Positions 1-7,658 of a DNA stretch of 44,336 nt are shown in pieces; positions within the stretch are counted from its first letter, which is position 1, and each line of letters starts with the position of its first letter. The stretch is taken from NCBI RefSeq assembly GCF_014145015.1, contig NZ_JAALDU010000031.1:1-44336 (forward strand), in the 5' to 3' direction. The notes below the pieces were generated by a model. The model ran no database searches. It saw only the letters and a list, made by a program, of their open reading frames with translations, and was not told where the DNA came from. A program made the position numbers and the translations under genes. The DNA comes from Dietzia sp. E1 (GTDB lineage Bacteria > Actinomycetota > Actinomycetes > Mycobacteriales > Mycobacteriaceae).

Positions 1-67
1 GGGTGGCGGCGCGGTGCGGGGCGCGCGGCGGTGCCGGACGGGGCGACGGGGGAGCGGCGGGGCCGCC

Positions 68-814
68 TCAGTCGGCCTGGGCTTCCTTCTCCGCCAGCCA
101 CAGGTAGGCGGTGAGCATCCGCTTGAGCTCGGTGACGGTCGCGTCGTGCATGTCCTCGCCGCCGGCGGAGCCGACGGTGTCACCCGCTTCGCCGCCGGGC
201 ACCGGGCCGGCGCTGACGGAGAAGTTCAGCATCGAGTAGGCCACGTGCACCAACACCTCGGCCATGAACGCGCGGCGTTCCCGCTCGGTGGCGGGCATGA
301 GCGGCGCGAGGACGCTGGCGATCATCCGGGCGATCTCGCGCTCGTTCACGGCGGCCGTGGCCCGCGTGGCGGGAGTGGCCTGCGTGGCCAGCCAGACCGC
401 GCGCCGGGACGGATCCCGGAGCCACAGGTCGGCCAGATGGTCGAGGAAGTCGTTGAGCAGCTCCGGCCAGTCCAGCGCGGGGATCTTCTGCGCGAAGCGC
501 TCGACCTCCTCGATCACCCCGTGCGCGTCCTGGCGGTCGAGCTCGCAGACCAGGACGTACTTGTTGGCGAAGAACTGGTACAGCGTCCCGATGGGCACGC
601 CCGCGCGCGACGCCACCTCCTCGCAGGTGAACGAGTCGAAGCCGACCTCGACCAGCACTTCCCGGGCCGACGACAGGAGTGCCTGGAACTTCCGGCGGCT
701 GCGCTCCTGGATCGGTCGGCGGCGGGGGACGAGGATGTTCGGTTCGTCCTGGACGGCCTCGTCGGTGATATCCCGTGACGGCTCGTGGGCGCGCTCGGAC
801 GATTCGGTCGGCAT
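68..814 (-). CDS. TetR/AcrR-family transcriptional regulator
   Basis: A DNA-binding repressor of the TetR type, 248 aa. After a hydrophilic N-terminal tail of about 35 residues comes a classic TetR helix-turn-helix (RSRRKFQALLSSAREVL...FTCEEVASRAGVPIGTLYQFF), followed by a helical ligand-binding domain of typical length. The ATG at 814 was chosen because it lies just after the stop of the upstream peroxiredoxin gene, 7 nt away, with GGAGGG upstream; a longer frame would overlap that gene. The two genes are probably cotranscribed, peroxiredoxin first. The ligand and target genes cannot be read from the sequence. The family call is secure; the role is open. Confidence 0.85.
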   Translation of the reverse strand: MPTESSERAHEPSRDITDEAVQDEPNILVPRRRPIQERSRRKFQALLSSAREVLVEVGFDSFTCEEVASRAGVPIGTLYQFFANKYVLVCELDRQDAHGVIEEVERFAQKIPALDWPELLNDFLDHLADLWLRDPSRRAVWLATQATPATRATAAVNEREIARMIASVLAPLMPATERERRAFMAEVLVHVAYSMLNFSVSAGPVPGGEAGDTVGSAGGEDMHDATVTELKRMLTAYLWLAEKEAQAD

Positions 815-821
815 GGGTGGT

Positions 822-1328
822 TCAGCCCTCCGCCGGCTGCGGCTCGGGGAGCTCCACACCGAGCAGCTTGGCGACCATCGCCACGTGCCCCTTCGCGCGG
901 ACGTTGTACCGGGCCATCGAGATGGTGCCGTCCGACTCCACCACGAAGGTCGAGCGGATCACTCCCATGACGGTCTTGCCGTAGTTCTTCTTCTCGCCGA
1001 AGGCGCCCCACTCGGTGAGCATCGTCTTGTCGGGATCGGACAGGAGCGGGAACGTGATGCCGTACTTGTCCCGGAACCGGGCCAGCTTCTCGGGCGCGTC
1101 GGGGGAGACGCCGACGACGCCCATGCCCGCGTCCCGCAGCTGCTGGAGGGCGTTCTCGAAGTCCACGGTCTCGGTTGTGCACCCCGGCGTCATGGCGGCG
1201 GGGTAGACGTAGACGAGCACCTTCCCGTGCTCCGCGAGGAGGTCCTGCAACGACGTGGGCGTGCCGTCGGCGTCGGGGAGGGTGAACGCGGGGGCCGGCT
1301 GGCCCACCTCGAGCCGTGGTGTGGTCAC
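822..1328 (-). CDS. bcp: Thioredoxin-dependent peroxiredoxin, Bcp/PrxQ type
   Basis: Thiol peroxidase that reduces hydrogen and organic hydroperoxides in the cytoplasm, using thioredoxin as electron donor. The 168-aa length is usual for Bcp. The peroxidatic cysteine is Cys50 in YPAAMTPGCTTET, matching the family TPGCT motif. The Cys five residues later found in two-Cys PrxQ proteins is absent, so this looks like a one-Cys form. The gene is followed after 7 nt by a TetR regulator on the same strand and is divergent from a DUF3618 gene. A bcp gene next to a DUF3618 gene recalls the M. tuberculosis Rv2521/Rv2520c pair, which supports orthology. Confidence 0.9.
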   Translation of the reverse strand: MTTPRLEVGQPAPAFTLPDADGTPTSLQDLLAEHGKVLVYVYPAAMTPGCTTETVDFENALQQLRDAGMGVVGVSPDAPEKLARFRDKYGITFPLLSDPDKTMLTEWGAFGEKKNYGKTVMGVIRSTFVVESDGTISMARYNVRAKGHVAMVAKLLGVELPEPQPAEG

Positions 1329-1476
1329 CGGTGCTCCTGGGGTCGAGTCGGGGCGTCGGACCCTCCCAACCTATCCGATGCACCGGCGCTCGGGCGCGGA
1401 TCCAGTCGGTGTGCAGTAGCGTGGGCGTGGTCAAGACCCGCGGGGCACCCGCGGACGAGCGATCGACGGAGGTCTC

Positions 1477-1752
1477 GTGTCCAGGAGTTACGACAGCATC
1501 GAGGGCGATATCGCCAAGGCGCGTGACGATCTCGCGACGACCTTGGACGAGATCATCGACCGGGTCAATCCCAAGAACCTCGCGACCGAGGGCAAGGAGC
1601 GTGCGACCGCGGCCCTGAAGGATCCGCGTGTCCTGGCGGTGCTCGGCGGGATCGCGGCCCTGGTCGTCGGCGGGATCACGGTGTCCATGGTCAACAAGCG
1701 CAAGGAACGCCAGCGCATCGAGGCGTACCTGGCGGCCCGCAGGGCCCTCTGA
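1477..1752 (+). CDS. DUF3618 small membrane protein
   Basis: A 91-aa protein of the DUF3618 family. The N-terminal half is amphipathic and charged (SIEGDIAKARDDLATTLDEIIDRVNPKNL), typical of the family. It is followed by one transmembrane helix (VLAVLGGIAALVVGGITVSMV, about residues 52-71) and a basic C-terminus. It starts at GTG 1477 with GGAGG upstream in gatcgacggaggtctc. A strong intrinsic terminator follows 91 nt after the stop, so the gene is probably monocistronic. The family function is unknown; a membrane-associated structural or stress role is only a guess. Confidence 0.8.
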   Translation: MSRSYDSIEGDIAKARDDLATTLDEIIDRVNPKNLATEGKERATAALKDPRVLAVLGGIAALVVGGITVSMVNKRKERQRIEAYLAARRAL

Positions 1753-1843
1753 GCCCGCCGTCGCTCGTCACGGACCCGGTCCGGCCGGCTCCGGCGTAGG
1801 CGTCGGCGCGGCTTCCGCTCGGCTCCGGTTCAGCTGCATCCAG

Positions 1844-1894
1844 AAGAGCGTCCCGCACACTCCCACTCGGTCGATGTGTGCGGAACGCTCTTTT
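1844..1894 (+). terminator. Intrinsic terminator of the DUF3618 gene
   Basis: A 17-bp inverted repeat with one mismatch (arms 1844-1860 and 1876-1892) is followed by TTTT at 1891-1894. It lies downstream of the DUF3618 stop and reads on the plus strand. Confidence 0.85.
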
Positions 1895-1944
1895 CGTTGT
1901 TCAGCGCACCCGCCTGGCCCGGCGCAGGGCGGCCCGCGCACACG

Positions 1945-1972
1945 AAAAAACCCCGGGTCGTGAAACCCGGGG
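1945..1972 (-). terminator. Intrinsic terminator of tRNA-Lys
   Basis: Inverted repeat CCCCGGGT (1951-1958) / ACCCGGGG (1965-1972). On the minus strand it is followed by six T (1950-1945), directly downstream of the minus-strand tRNA-Lys. Confidence 0.9.
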
Positions 1973-1983
1973 CTTTCGCTCTG

Positions 1984-2056
<73 letters not shown>

Positions 2057-2291
2057 TCGCCTCGCTGGCCTTGCGGCCTTGCTCGGTGCGAGAGAAACAG
2101 TAACAGCCGCGAGCCCGGATCACGAAATCGCCTGGTCAGAGTTCGGGTTGCCGTCCAACTCCCGGGGTCCGTGATGTGACATACTCCGGTGTTTCGATAT
2201 GGAGTGAGGGCAGCCCGGCAGGCATACTGGTGTAGACATCCCCCGGGCGTGGCCACGGCTGGGCGGAAGAGACAGCTGGAAGGGGCCATCA

Positions 2292-3521
2292 GTGAACCTG
2301 CGGACAACGGATCGGACGGCGCGGCGAGCGACCGGGGCCCGGTCGAAGGCCCGTCTCGGTCTGGCCGCCGTGTTCACCGGCGCACTGGTTCTCACCGGCT
2401 GCACTATCGGCGACGGCACGGTGGAGGACACCCCCGTGGCCGAGGCGCCGGCGGGTCCCGCCGCGGTGATCGACCTGTCGGTGGCGGACGGTGCCACCGA
2501 CGCGAACCCCGCTGAGCCGATCGTGCTCACCGCCGAGGACGGCAAGCTCGACTCCGTCGTGGTGCGCAACCCCGAGGGCGTGCAGGTGCAGGGGGAGTTC
2601 AACCCGGAGTTGACCGAGTGGCGCACGACCGAGGAGCTCGGGTACGGCCGGCAGTACACGGTGGAGTCCACCGCCACTGACGAAGCCGGGCTAGTGACGC
2701 GTAAGAACGCCACGTTCACCACGCTGACGCCGAACATCATGACGGCCGCCTACCTGACCACGGGTGAGGGGTCCGTGGTGGGGATCGGCCAGCCCGTCGC
2801 GGTGATGTTCGACGAGCCCATCGCGGACCGCCGCGCGGCGCAGGAGAACATCCACATCACCACCGAGCCGGCGGTCGAGGGCGCGTTCTACTGGGTCTCC
2901 GACCAGGAGGTCCGTTGGCGCCCCGCCGAGTACTGGGCGCCCGGAACCAAGATCGACGTCCACGTGGACATCTACGGCGAGGATCTCGGCGGCGGGATGT
3001 ACGGGCAGCAGGACGCCCACAGCAACTTCGAGATCGGCGACGCCGTGATCTCCCGGGTGGACGACTCGACCAAGATGATCACCGTCGAGCGCAACGGCGA
3101 GGTCATCAAGACCATGCCCACCTCGATGGGCAAGGACGCCACCCCGACGCCCAACGGCACCTACGTGATCGGCGAGAAGCACGCCTCGATGATCATGGAC
3201 TCGTCCACGTACGGCGTGGCGGTGGACTCGGCGGAGGGCTACCGCACGCCGGTGCAGTACGCCACGCGGATGTCGTACAGCGGGATCTTCGTCCACGCCG
3301 CGCCGTGGTCGGTGTGGGCGCAGGGCAGCCAGAACACCAGCCACGGCTGCCTCAACGTCACCACGGCGGACGCCAAGTGGTTCTACGACAACGCCAAGCG
3401 CGGTGACATCTTTGAGGTCACCGGGACCGTCGGCCCCACGCTGCCCGGCTGGGACGGCCTCGGTGACTGGAACGTCCCGTGGGAGACCTGGAAGGCCGGC
3501 AACGCCGACCGGGGCGCCTGA
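2292..3521 (+). CDS. Lipoprotein L,D-transpeptidase (LdtMt2-like)
   Basis: Forms 3-3 cross-links in peptidoglycan outside the membrane; enzymes of this family accept carbapenems as inhibitors. The 409-aa protein has a lipobox ending in Cys37 (LVLTGC). Next come Ig-like domains (about residues 50-250) and a C-terminal YkuD catalytic domain with SHGCLN; the nucleophile is Cys353, almost the same position as Cys354 in LdtMt2 of M. tuberculosis. A conserved Trp-rich tail follows (DGLGDWNVPWETW). It starts at GTG 2292 with AAGGGG upstream. The position near bcp and DUF3618 matches the Rv2518c neighbourhood. Confidence 0.9.
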   Translation: MNLRTTDRTARRATGARSKARLGLAAVFTGALVLTGCTIGDGTVEDTPVAEAPAGPAAVIDLSVADGATDANPAEPIVLTAEDGKLDSVVVRNPEGVQVQGEFNPELTEWRTTEELGYGRQYTVESTATDEAGLVTRKNATFTTLTPNIMTAAYLTTGEGSVVGIGQPVAVMFDEPIADRRAAQENIHITTEPAVEGAFYWVSDQEVRWRPAEYWAPGTKIDVHVDIYGEDLGGGMYGQQDAHSNFEIGDAVISRVDDSTKMITVERNGEVIKTMPTSMGKDATPTPNGTYVIGEKHASMIMDSSTYGVAVDSAEGYRTPVQYATRMSYSGIFVHAAPWSVWAQGSQNTSHGCLNVTTADAKWFYDNAKRGDIFEVTGTVGPTLPGWDGLGDWNVPWETWKAGNADRGA

Positions 3522-3645
3522 CCCGTCGACTCATCCCGGTTGGGCGTGTGGATCGCCGTGGAGGTGACCTCGCCGCCGGAGCCGGCGGTGAGAACCGCGC
3601 CGAGTGCCGGGGTGCTGACGGCGAGGCGCCGCGCGGCGGTGGAGC

Positions 3646-4893
3646 CTAGGTCGACGACGGGGACGACGACGAGGTCGTCGTCTGCTCGCGCTCGGCGGCG
3701 GCCCGGAACAGCGCACGGCCGGGGGCGGCGGTGATGCCGTGTGCGACCGTACTGGCCACCACGACCAGTGTCCCGGCGCCGAGGAGTATCGGATCCGCAC
3801 CGGCCCGTGAGGCCTCCTCGGTCAGGTAGAACACCGCGGCCACGCCGACGGGGCCGAACCAGCCGAGGTAGGCGGCGCCGCGCACCTTCAGGGCGAGCGG
3901 CTTCATCAGGGCGAACAGCAGCGGTGGGCGACGCAGCAGCAGGACGCCGGCCGTGAGCCACACGGCGCCCCAGCCGAGCTCCGCCCAGGCGGTCCACGGG
4001 ATCATCGCGCCCAGGGCGAGGAAGAACGGCAGGACGGCGAACTGGTTGACCGCCTCGTCGATCTCCACCTCCGTCTTGCGTTCGCTACCGGAGCTCGCGA
4101 GGTTGAACGCCAGCCCGGCGACGAAGGACGCGAACACCCCGTTGGCCTCGAGGAGACCCGACACGCCGAGGACGAGGATCGACAGCAGCAGGGTGTACAT
4201 GAGCATGGCCCCCTTCTCGGTGTCGTGGTGTCGTTCCGAGAAGTGGAGGGCCTTCGCGGCGGCGACTCCACCGACGGCGCCCACAGCGAGGGCTGCTCCG
4301 ATCTGCCAGAGGGCTTCCGTGGCGGCCTGACCGGCGGTGAGGGGGGTGGCCACGGCGAGCGCGACCAGGACGAGGGGCAGCGCGAGGCCGTCGTTGGCCC
4401 CGGACTCCAGGGACAGCAGCTGGCGGTCGTGTTCGGGTAGGTCCTCCTCGGCGGCGTCGCCGGTGACGGCGGCGGAGGCCAGGACGGGGTCAGTGGGGCA
4501 GATGGCGGTGCCGAACAGCAGAGCGAGGGCGAACGGTATGCCCAGAGCCCACATGGCCAGGCCCGTCGAGATCAGTGCCATCGCGGGCAGGACCACCACC
4601 AGCAGGAGCGCCAGACGCCGCCAGTGCTCGCGGATGGCGGAGAACGGGTAGCGCAGGGCCACACCCATCACCGAGACGGCGAGGAGGATCTCCGCTCCGT
4701 TGTGGAGGGTCGACTGCTCGGCGAGGATGTCGGGCACGTCCAACACACCGAGGACTGCGGGCCCCAGGATGACGCCGCCGGCGAGTGCGATCAGCGGCTC
4801 GGACACGGGCCAGCGCGTCATCCGCGCGGAGAGGGCGACGATCACCACCCCGAGAGCGCCCACGGCCGCGAGCAACAGATCGAGTGTGGGCAA
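3646..4893 (-). CDS. CPA1-family Na+/H+ antiporter
   Basis: An integral membrane cation:proton antiporter of the NhaP/CPA1 type with about twelve hydrophobic segments. The conserved ion-binding region appears as ESGANDGLALPLVLVAL, and the TDPVLA motif of the family precedes it. TTG 4893 is preferred as the start because AAGGAGG lies 5-6 nt upstream; the open frame continues to 4953 without a comparable ribosome binding site. The length of 415 aa is on the short side because the long cytoplasmic tail of some CPA1 members is absent. The C-terminus ends in a Thr/Ser-rich run. No operon partner. Ion specificity (Na+ or K+) cannot be read from the sequence. Confidence 0.85.
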   Translation of the reverse strand: MPTLDLLLAAVGALGVVIVALSARMTRWPVSEPLIALAGGVILGPAVLGVLDVPDILAEQSTLHNGAEILLAVSVMGVALRYPFSAIREHWRRLALLLVVVLPAMALISTGLAMWALGIPFALALLFGTAICPTDPVLASAAVTGDAAEEDLPEHDRQLLSLESGANDGLALPLVLVALAVATPLTAGQAATEALWQIGAALAVGAVGGVAAAKALHFSERHHDTEKGAMLMYTLLLSILVLGVSGLLEANGVFASFVAGLAFNLASSGSERKTEVEIDEAVNQFAVLPFFLALGAMIPWTAWAELGWGAVWLTAGVLLLRRPPLLFALMKPLALKVRGAAYLGWFGPVGVAAVFYLTEEASRAGADPILLGAGTLVVVASTVAHGITAAPGRALFRAAAEREQTTTSSSSPSST

Positions 4894-5012
4894 CGGTCCC
4901 TCCTTGCGTCGGTCGGTCATCCGCACCATAGGAAAGGCCGCCGGGGCGCGCATCCGGGTCCCGCGTCCGGACCCTCCGCCTCGGCCGGCGGCGCGCGTGC
5001 GACAGTGACCCC

Positions 5013-5477
5013 ATGCCCGCCGAACGCGAGATCGCCCGACCCGTCGACCTGGCCCACGGCCGGAGGCTCAACCCGGACGCCGTGGGCTGGTCCCGGCGCC
5101 CCCTGCATCGCACTCACATCGCCGGCTGGGGGCGGACCAAGCGCTGGGAGTACTGGGGGATCGTCACCGACCGGTTCGTGGTCGGTCTGACGGTCGCCGG
5201 CCTGGACTATCTGGCCAACTGCGCGGTCTACGTCCTGGATCGGCACACGGGGCGGGAGGAGAGCCGCAGCGGGATCAGGCCGCTCCACCGGCCGCCGTTC
5301 GGTGACGAACCGGGGGACGGCGCCCTGCGCGGATCGGCCGGCGTGGGTGGGGGTCGGGTGTCCATCGAGGTCGACGACGACGAGGACTCCACCTCCATCC
5401 GTGTGCAGGCACGGGATCTCCAGGTGGCAGCGCGGGTCGTGCGCGCCGACCTCTGGACGCGGTATGGGCCGATTTGA
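5013..5477 (+). pseudogene. DUF2804 protein, N-terminal fragment
   Basis: A 154-aa frame whose N-terminus strongly resembles DUF2804 proteins (EIARPVDL...LNPDAVGWSRRPLHRTHIAGWGRTKRWEYWGIVTD). Family members are roughly 330 aa as I recall, so about half is missing. The frame stops at 5477, and no continuation of the family pattern is visible in the other frames before the tRNA-His gene. A deletion between this gene and the tRNA is the simplest reading; a single frameshift is less likely because downstream sequence in any frame looks non-coding. The family function is uncertain, with a fold possibly related to lipocalin/hydroxyneurosporene synthase-like proteins. The fragment might still be translated. 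Confidence 0.6.
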
Positions 5478-5805
5478 GAGACAGCTTGCCGGAACTGGCT
5501 GCAGATGAACTAGATCGCTTCCGTCCGCCGGCCCGTAGGCGAGGTCATGCCGAGCGCACTGGGGGGCTTCGATCCGTTCGAAAGCCCGAGGGCCCCCTAG
5601 TGGGGATACTGTCCGCGCATCGGGGCGCACTCTCGGCGAGTGGTCAGAAACGCGGGATTCCGGCGCGGTCGACATGCGGAAACGCGGGCGGGTGTGACCG
5701 CGCGACGGACGCGCTCCGCGCAGGCGGGGACCGAGGGCCGGGCGGCGAGAAGCGAATGGCGGGTGACCCGCACCGAAGTGCGTGTCACCCGCCATTTCTG
5801 TTCGG
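5478..5805. other. Non-coding stretch after the truncated DUF2804 gene
   Basis: About 330 nt with no convincing gene. The frames crossing it are Arg- and Gly-rich with no recognisable family. The only clear structure is the hairpin at 5755-5796 next to tRNA-His. It may be the scar of the deletion that removed the 3' half of the DUF2804 gene. Confidence 0.5.
5755..5796 (-). terminator. Long hairpin downstream of tRNA-His
   Basis: Perfect 13-bp inverted repeat AATGGCGGGTGAC (5755-5767) / GTCACCCGCCATT (5784-5796), with an inner GCAC-CGAA-GTGC stem. It lies 10 nt beyond the 3' end of the minus-strand tRNA-His, so it likely ends its transcript, although there is no long T run. Confidence 0.65.
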
Positions 5806-5879
5806 GGTGGCTGACGGGACTCGAACCCGCGACAACCAGAATCACAATCTGGTGCTCTACCAACTGAACTACAGCCACC
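5806..5879 (-). tRNA. tRNA-His(GTG)
   Basis: Minus-strand cloverleaf: acceptor GTGGCTG/CAGCCAC, D arm TAGTTCAGTTGGTAGAGC, anticodon GTG in ATTGTGAT, and T arm GGGTTCGAGTCCC. The extra 5' G (G-1, complement of C5879) opposite the discriminator C is the histidine identity feature. No CCA is encoded. Confidence 0.95.
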
Positions 5880-5951
5880 ACCGCTGCCCTCGCGGACAGC
5901 GGTGACGACTTTACCCTCTAGGTGGCCTCGCCGGGAAATCCGCAGGTGGCA

Positions 5952-6617
5952 CTACTCGACCGTGGGCAGTTCGGAGGCGGCCTTCTTGACCTCGTCACTG
6001 GTCGGCCCTGGCTGCGGGACGAACGCGGTGGCCCGGTAGTACTGCAGCTCGCGGATCGACTCCTTGATGTCCGCCAGAGCGCGGTGGGACATGCCCTTCT
6101 CGGGCTGGCCGAAGTAGATGCGGGGGTACCAGCGGCGGCACAGTTCCTTGATGGAGCTGACGTCGATCATCCGGTAGTGCAGGTAGGAGTTGAGCTCGGG
6201 CATGTCACGGGCGAGGAAGCCGCGGTCGGTGCCGATCGAGTTCCCCGCCAGGGGAGCGGACCCGGCCACCGGCACCCACGCCCGTACGTAGTCCAGGACG
6301 GCCTTCTCGGCCTCGGCCACCGTCACCGTCGACCTGCGGATCTCCTCGGTCAGCCCGGAGGAGGCGTGCATGTCCCGTACCACCGGCACCATGGCGTCGA
6401 GCGCGGCGTCGGAGGCGTGGATGACGATGTCGACGCCCTCGCCCAGCACATTCAGGTCGGAGTCGGTGACCAGGGCGGCGATCTCCACCAACTCGTCGGA
6501 GGAGGTGTCGAGGCCGGTCATCTCGCAGTCGATCCAGACGATGCGGTCGTTCTTGGATTCCTGGTGGGGCGTCAGTGACGACGGGGCGGCGGTCTCGGCG
6601 GAGGTCGACTCGGGCAT
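5952..6617 (-). CDS. orn: Oligoribonuclease
   Basis: Cytoplasmic 3'-5' exoribonuclease that degrades di- to pentanucleotides, including pGpG from cyclic di-GMP turnover. The 221-aa protein shows the DEDDh signature: D30 and E32 in WIDCEMTG (ExoI), [16 protein letters not shown] (ExoII), and [11 protein letters not shown] with the His and final Asp (ExoIII). The ATG at 6617 is used; upstream codons lack family similarity. The protein carries an unconserved N-terminal extension of about 25 residues. cmrA lies 45 nt downstream on the same strand, as orn and cmrA are near neighbours in M. tuberculosis (Rv2511/Rv2509). Confidence 0.95.
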   Translation of the reverse strand: MPESTSAETAAPSSLTPHQESKNDRIVWIDCEMTGLDTSSDELVEIAALVTDSDLNVLGEGVDIVIHASDAALDAMVPVVRDMHASSGLTEEIRRSTVTVAEAEKAVLDYVRAWVPVAGSAPLAGNSIGTDRGFLARDMPELNSYLHYRMIDVSSIKELCRRWYPRIYFGQPEKGMSHRALADIKESIRELQYYRATAFVPQPGPTSDEVKKAASELPTVE

Positions 6618-6662
6618 CGTTCGACTATATCGCCGCGGGCCCACCCGGCTGCTGTCGGCCGA

Positions 6663-7484
6663 TCAGGCCCCGCCCTGCTGTCCCTCGCCGAGCTTGGCGT
6701 AGAACCTGCCCACGATCGGCGCCATGATCCCGCGCGGGACGTAGTTCCCGGCCACGGACATGGCCTGGCTCAGCGGGCCGGGCACCACACGCATCTTGTT
6801 GCGGGCCAGCGCATCCAGCGAGACGCGGGCGGTGTACCCGGTGTCGATCCACAGGCGGTCGGGGACCAGGCGGTCGACGAAGGTCTTGTCCTCCTCGGCG
6901 ATCTCCTCGGTGCGCACCGGACCGGGCGCGAGGAGGGTCACGTTGACGCCGGAGCCGATGAGTTCACCCCGTAGGGACTCGGAGAAGGTGTTGAGGAACG
7001 CCTTGGTGCCGGCGTAGGTGGCGTTGTTCGGGATCGGCATGTTCCCGGCCGCCGATCCGACGTTGAGGATCGCTCCCGATCGCCGTTCGACCATGCCGGG
7101 GAGGACCGCCAGGACCAGGTCGTGGCAGGCCACCGCGTTGACCTGCATCTGCTGCTTCTCGTACGCGGGGTCCAGCGACGCCACGGGTCCGAACGTGGCG
7201 ATGCCGGCGTTGTTGCAGAGGACCGAGATCTCCCGCGTGGCCAGCTCGTCGAGCAGGGGCTGGCGTTCGGCGGGGCTGCCGAGGTCGCAGGGGCGGACGT
7301 CGACGCTCACGCCGTACTCGCCCTCGAGCCGCGTCTTGAGGTTCTGCAGGACGCCCTCGCTTCGGGCGACCACGATGAGCGAATGCCCACGCCGGGCGAG
7401 TTCGGTGGCCAGCGCCATGCCGATCCCGGAGGAGGCGCCGGTCACGACTGCTCGGTTCGACGTGGTGGGAGTGGGCAGGGACAT
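6663..7484 (-). CDS. cmrA: Mycolate reductase (SDR family), CmrA
   Basis: NADPH-dependent short-chain dehydrogenase that reduces the beta-keto group left after condensation in mycolic acid synthesis, giving the mature beta-hydroxy mycolate. 273 aa. The Rossmann motif TGASSGIG is at 15-22, NNAG at 91-94, and the catalytic triad is Ser144, Tyr157 and Lys161 (YAGTK). The C-terminal half closely follows remembered Rv2509 (GELIGSGVNVTLLAPGPVRTE, RNKMRVVPG, APIVGRFYAKLG). It starts at ATG 7484 with GAGGAG upstream. It shows that the host makes mycolic acids. The orn and Atg22-like transporter neighbours match Rv2511 and Rv2508c. Confidence 0.88.
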   Translation of the reverse strand: MSLPTPTTSNRAVVTGASSGIGMALATELARRGHSLIVVARSEGVLQNLKTRLEGEYGVSVDVRPCDLGSPAERQPLLDELATREISVLCNNAGIATFGPVASLDPAYEKQQMQVNAVACHDLVLAVLPGMVERRSGAILNVGSAAGNMPIPNNATYAGTKAFLNTFSESLRGELIGSGVNVTLLAPGPVRTEEIAEEDKTFVDRLVPDRLWIDTGYTARVSLDALARNKMRVVPGPLSQAMSVAGNYVPRGIMAPIVGRFYAKLGEGQQGGA

Positions 7485-7546
7485 GGGGCTCCTCGGGGCT
7501 GCGGGCTGGCGGACCGAGGCTGAGCGTACCGGCCCGGGCACGGGAC

Positions 7547-7581
7547 GCGGCCCCCGGCGAACGTCATTGGCCGGGGGCCGC
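7547..7581. repeat. 12-bp perfect inverted repeat between divergent genes
   Basis: GCGGCCCCCGGC (7547-7558) / GCCGGGGGCCGC (7570-7581) with an 11-nt loop, between the starts of cmrA (minus) and the transporter (plus). It has no T tract and lies in a divergent promoter region, so it is more likely an operator or mRNA leader structure than a terminator. Confidence 0.6.
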
Positions 7582-7658
7582 CGGAGGGTTGGAGGGAGAG
7601 GAGGGTCAGCTCCCGAGCGAGCCCATGCTGAGCGACCCGCCACCGCCGGCCGGATAGC

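Noticed and set aside
5474-5905. A 143-aa frame across the gap and tRNA-His as a continuation of the DUF2804 protein.
   Set aside because: It reads through the tRNA gene and shows no DUF2804 pattern; the apparent overlap with the fragment is incidental.
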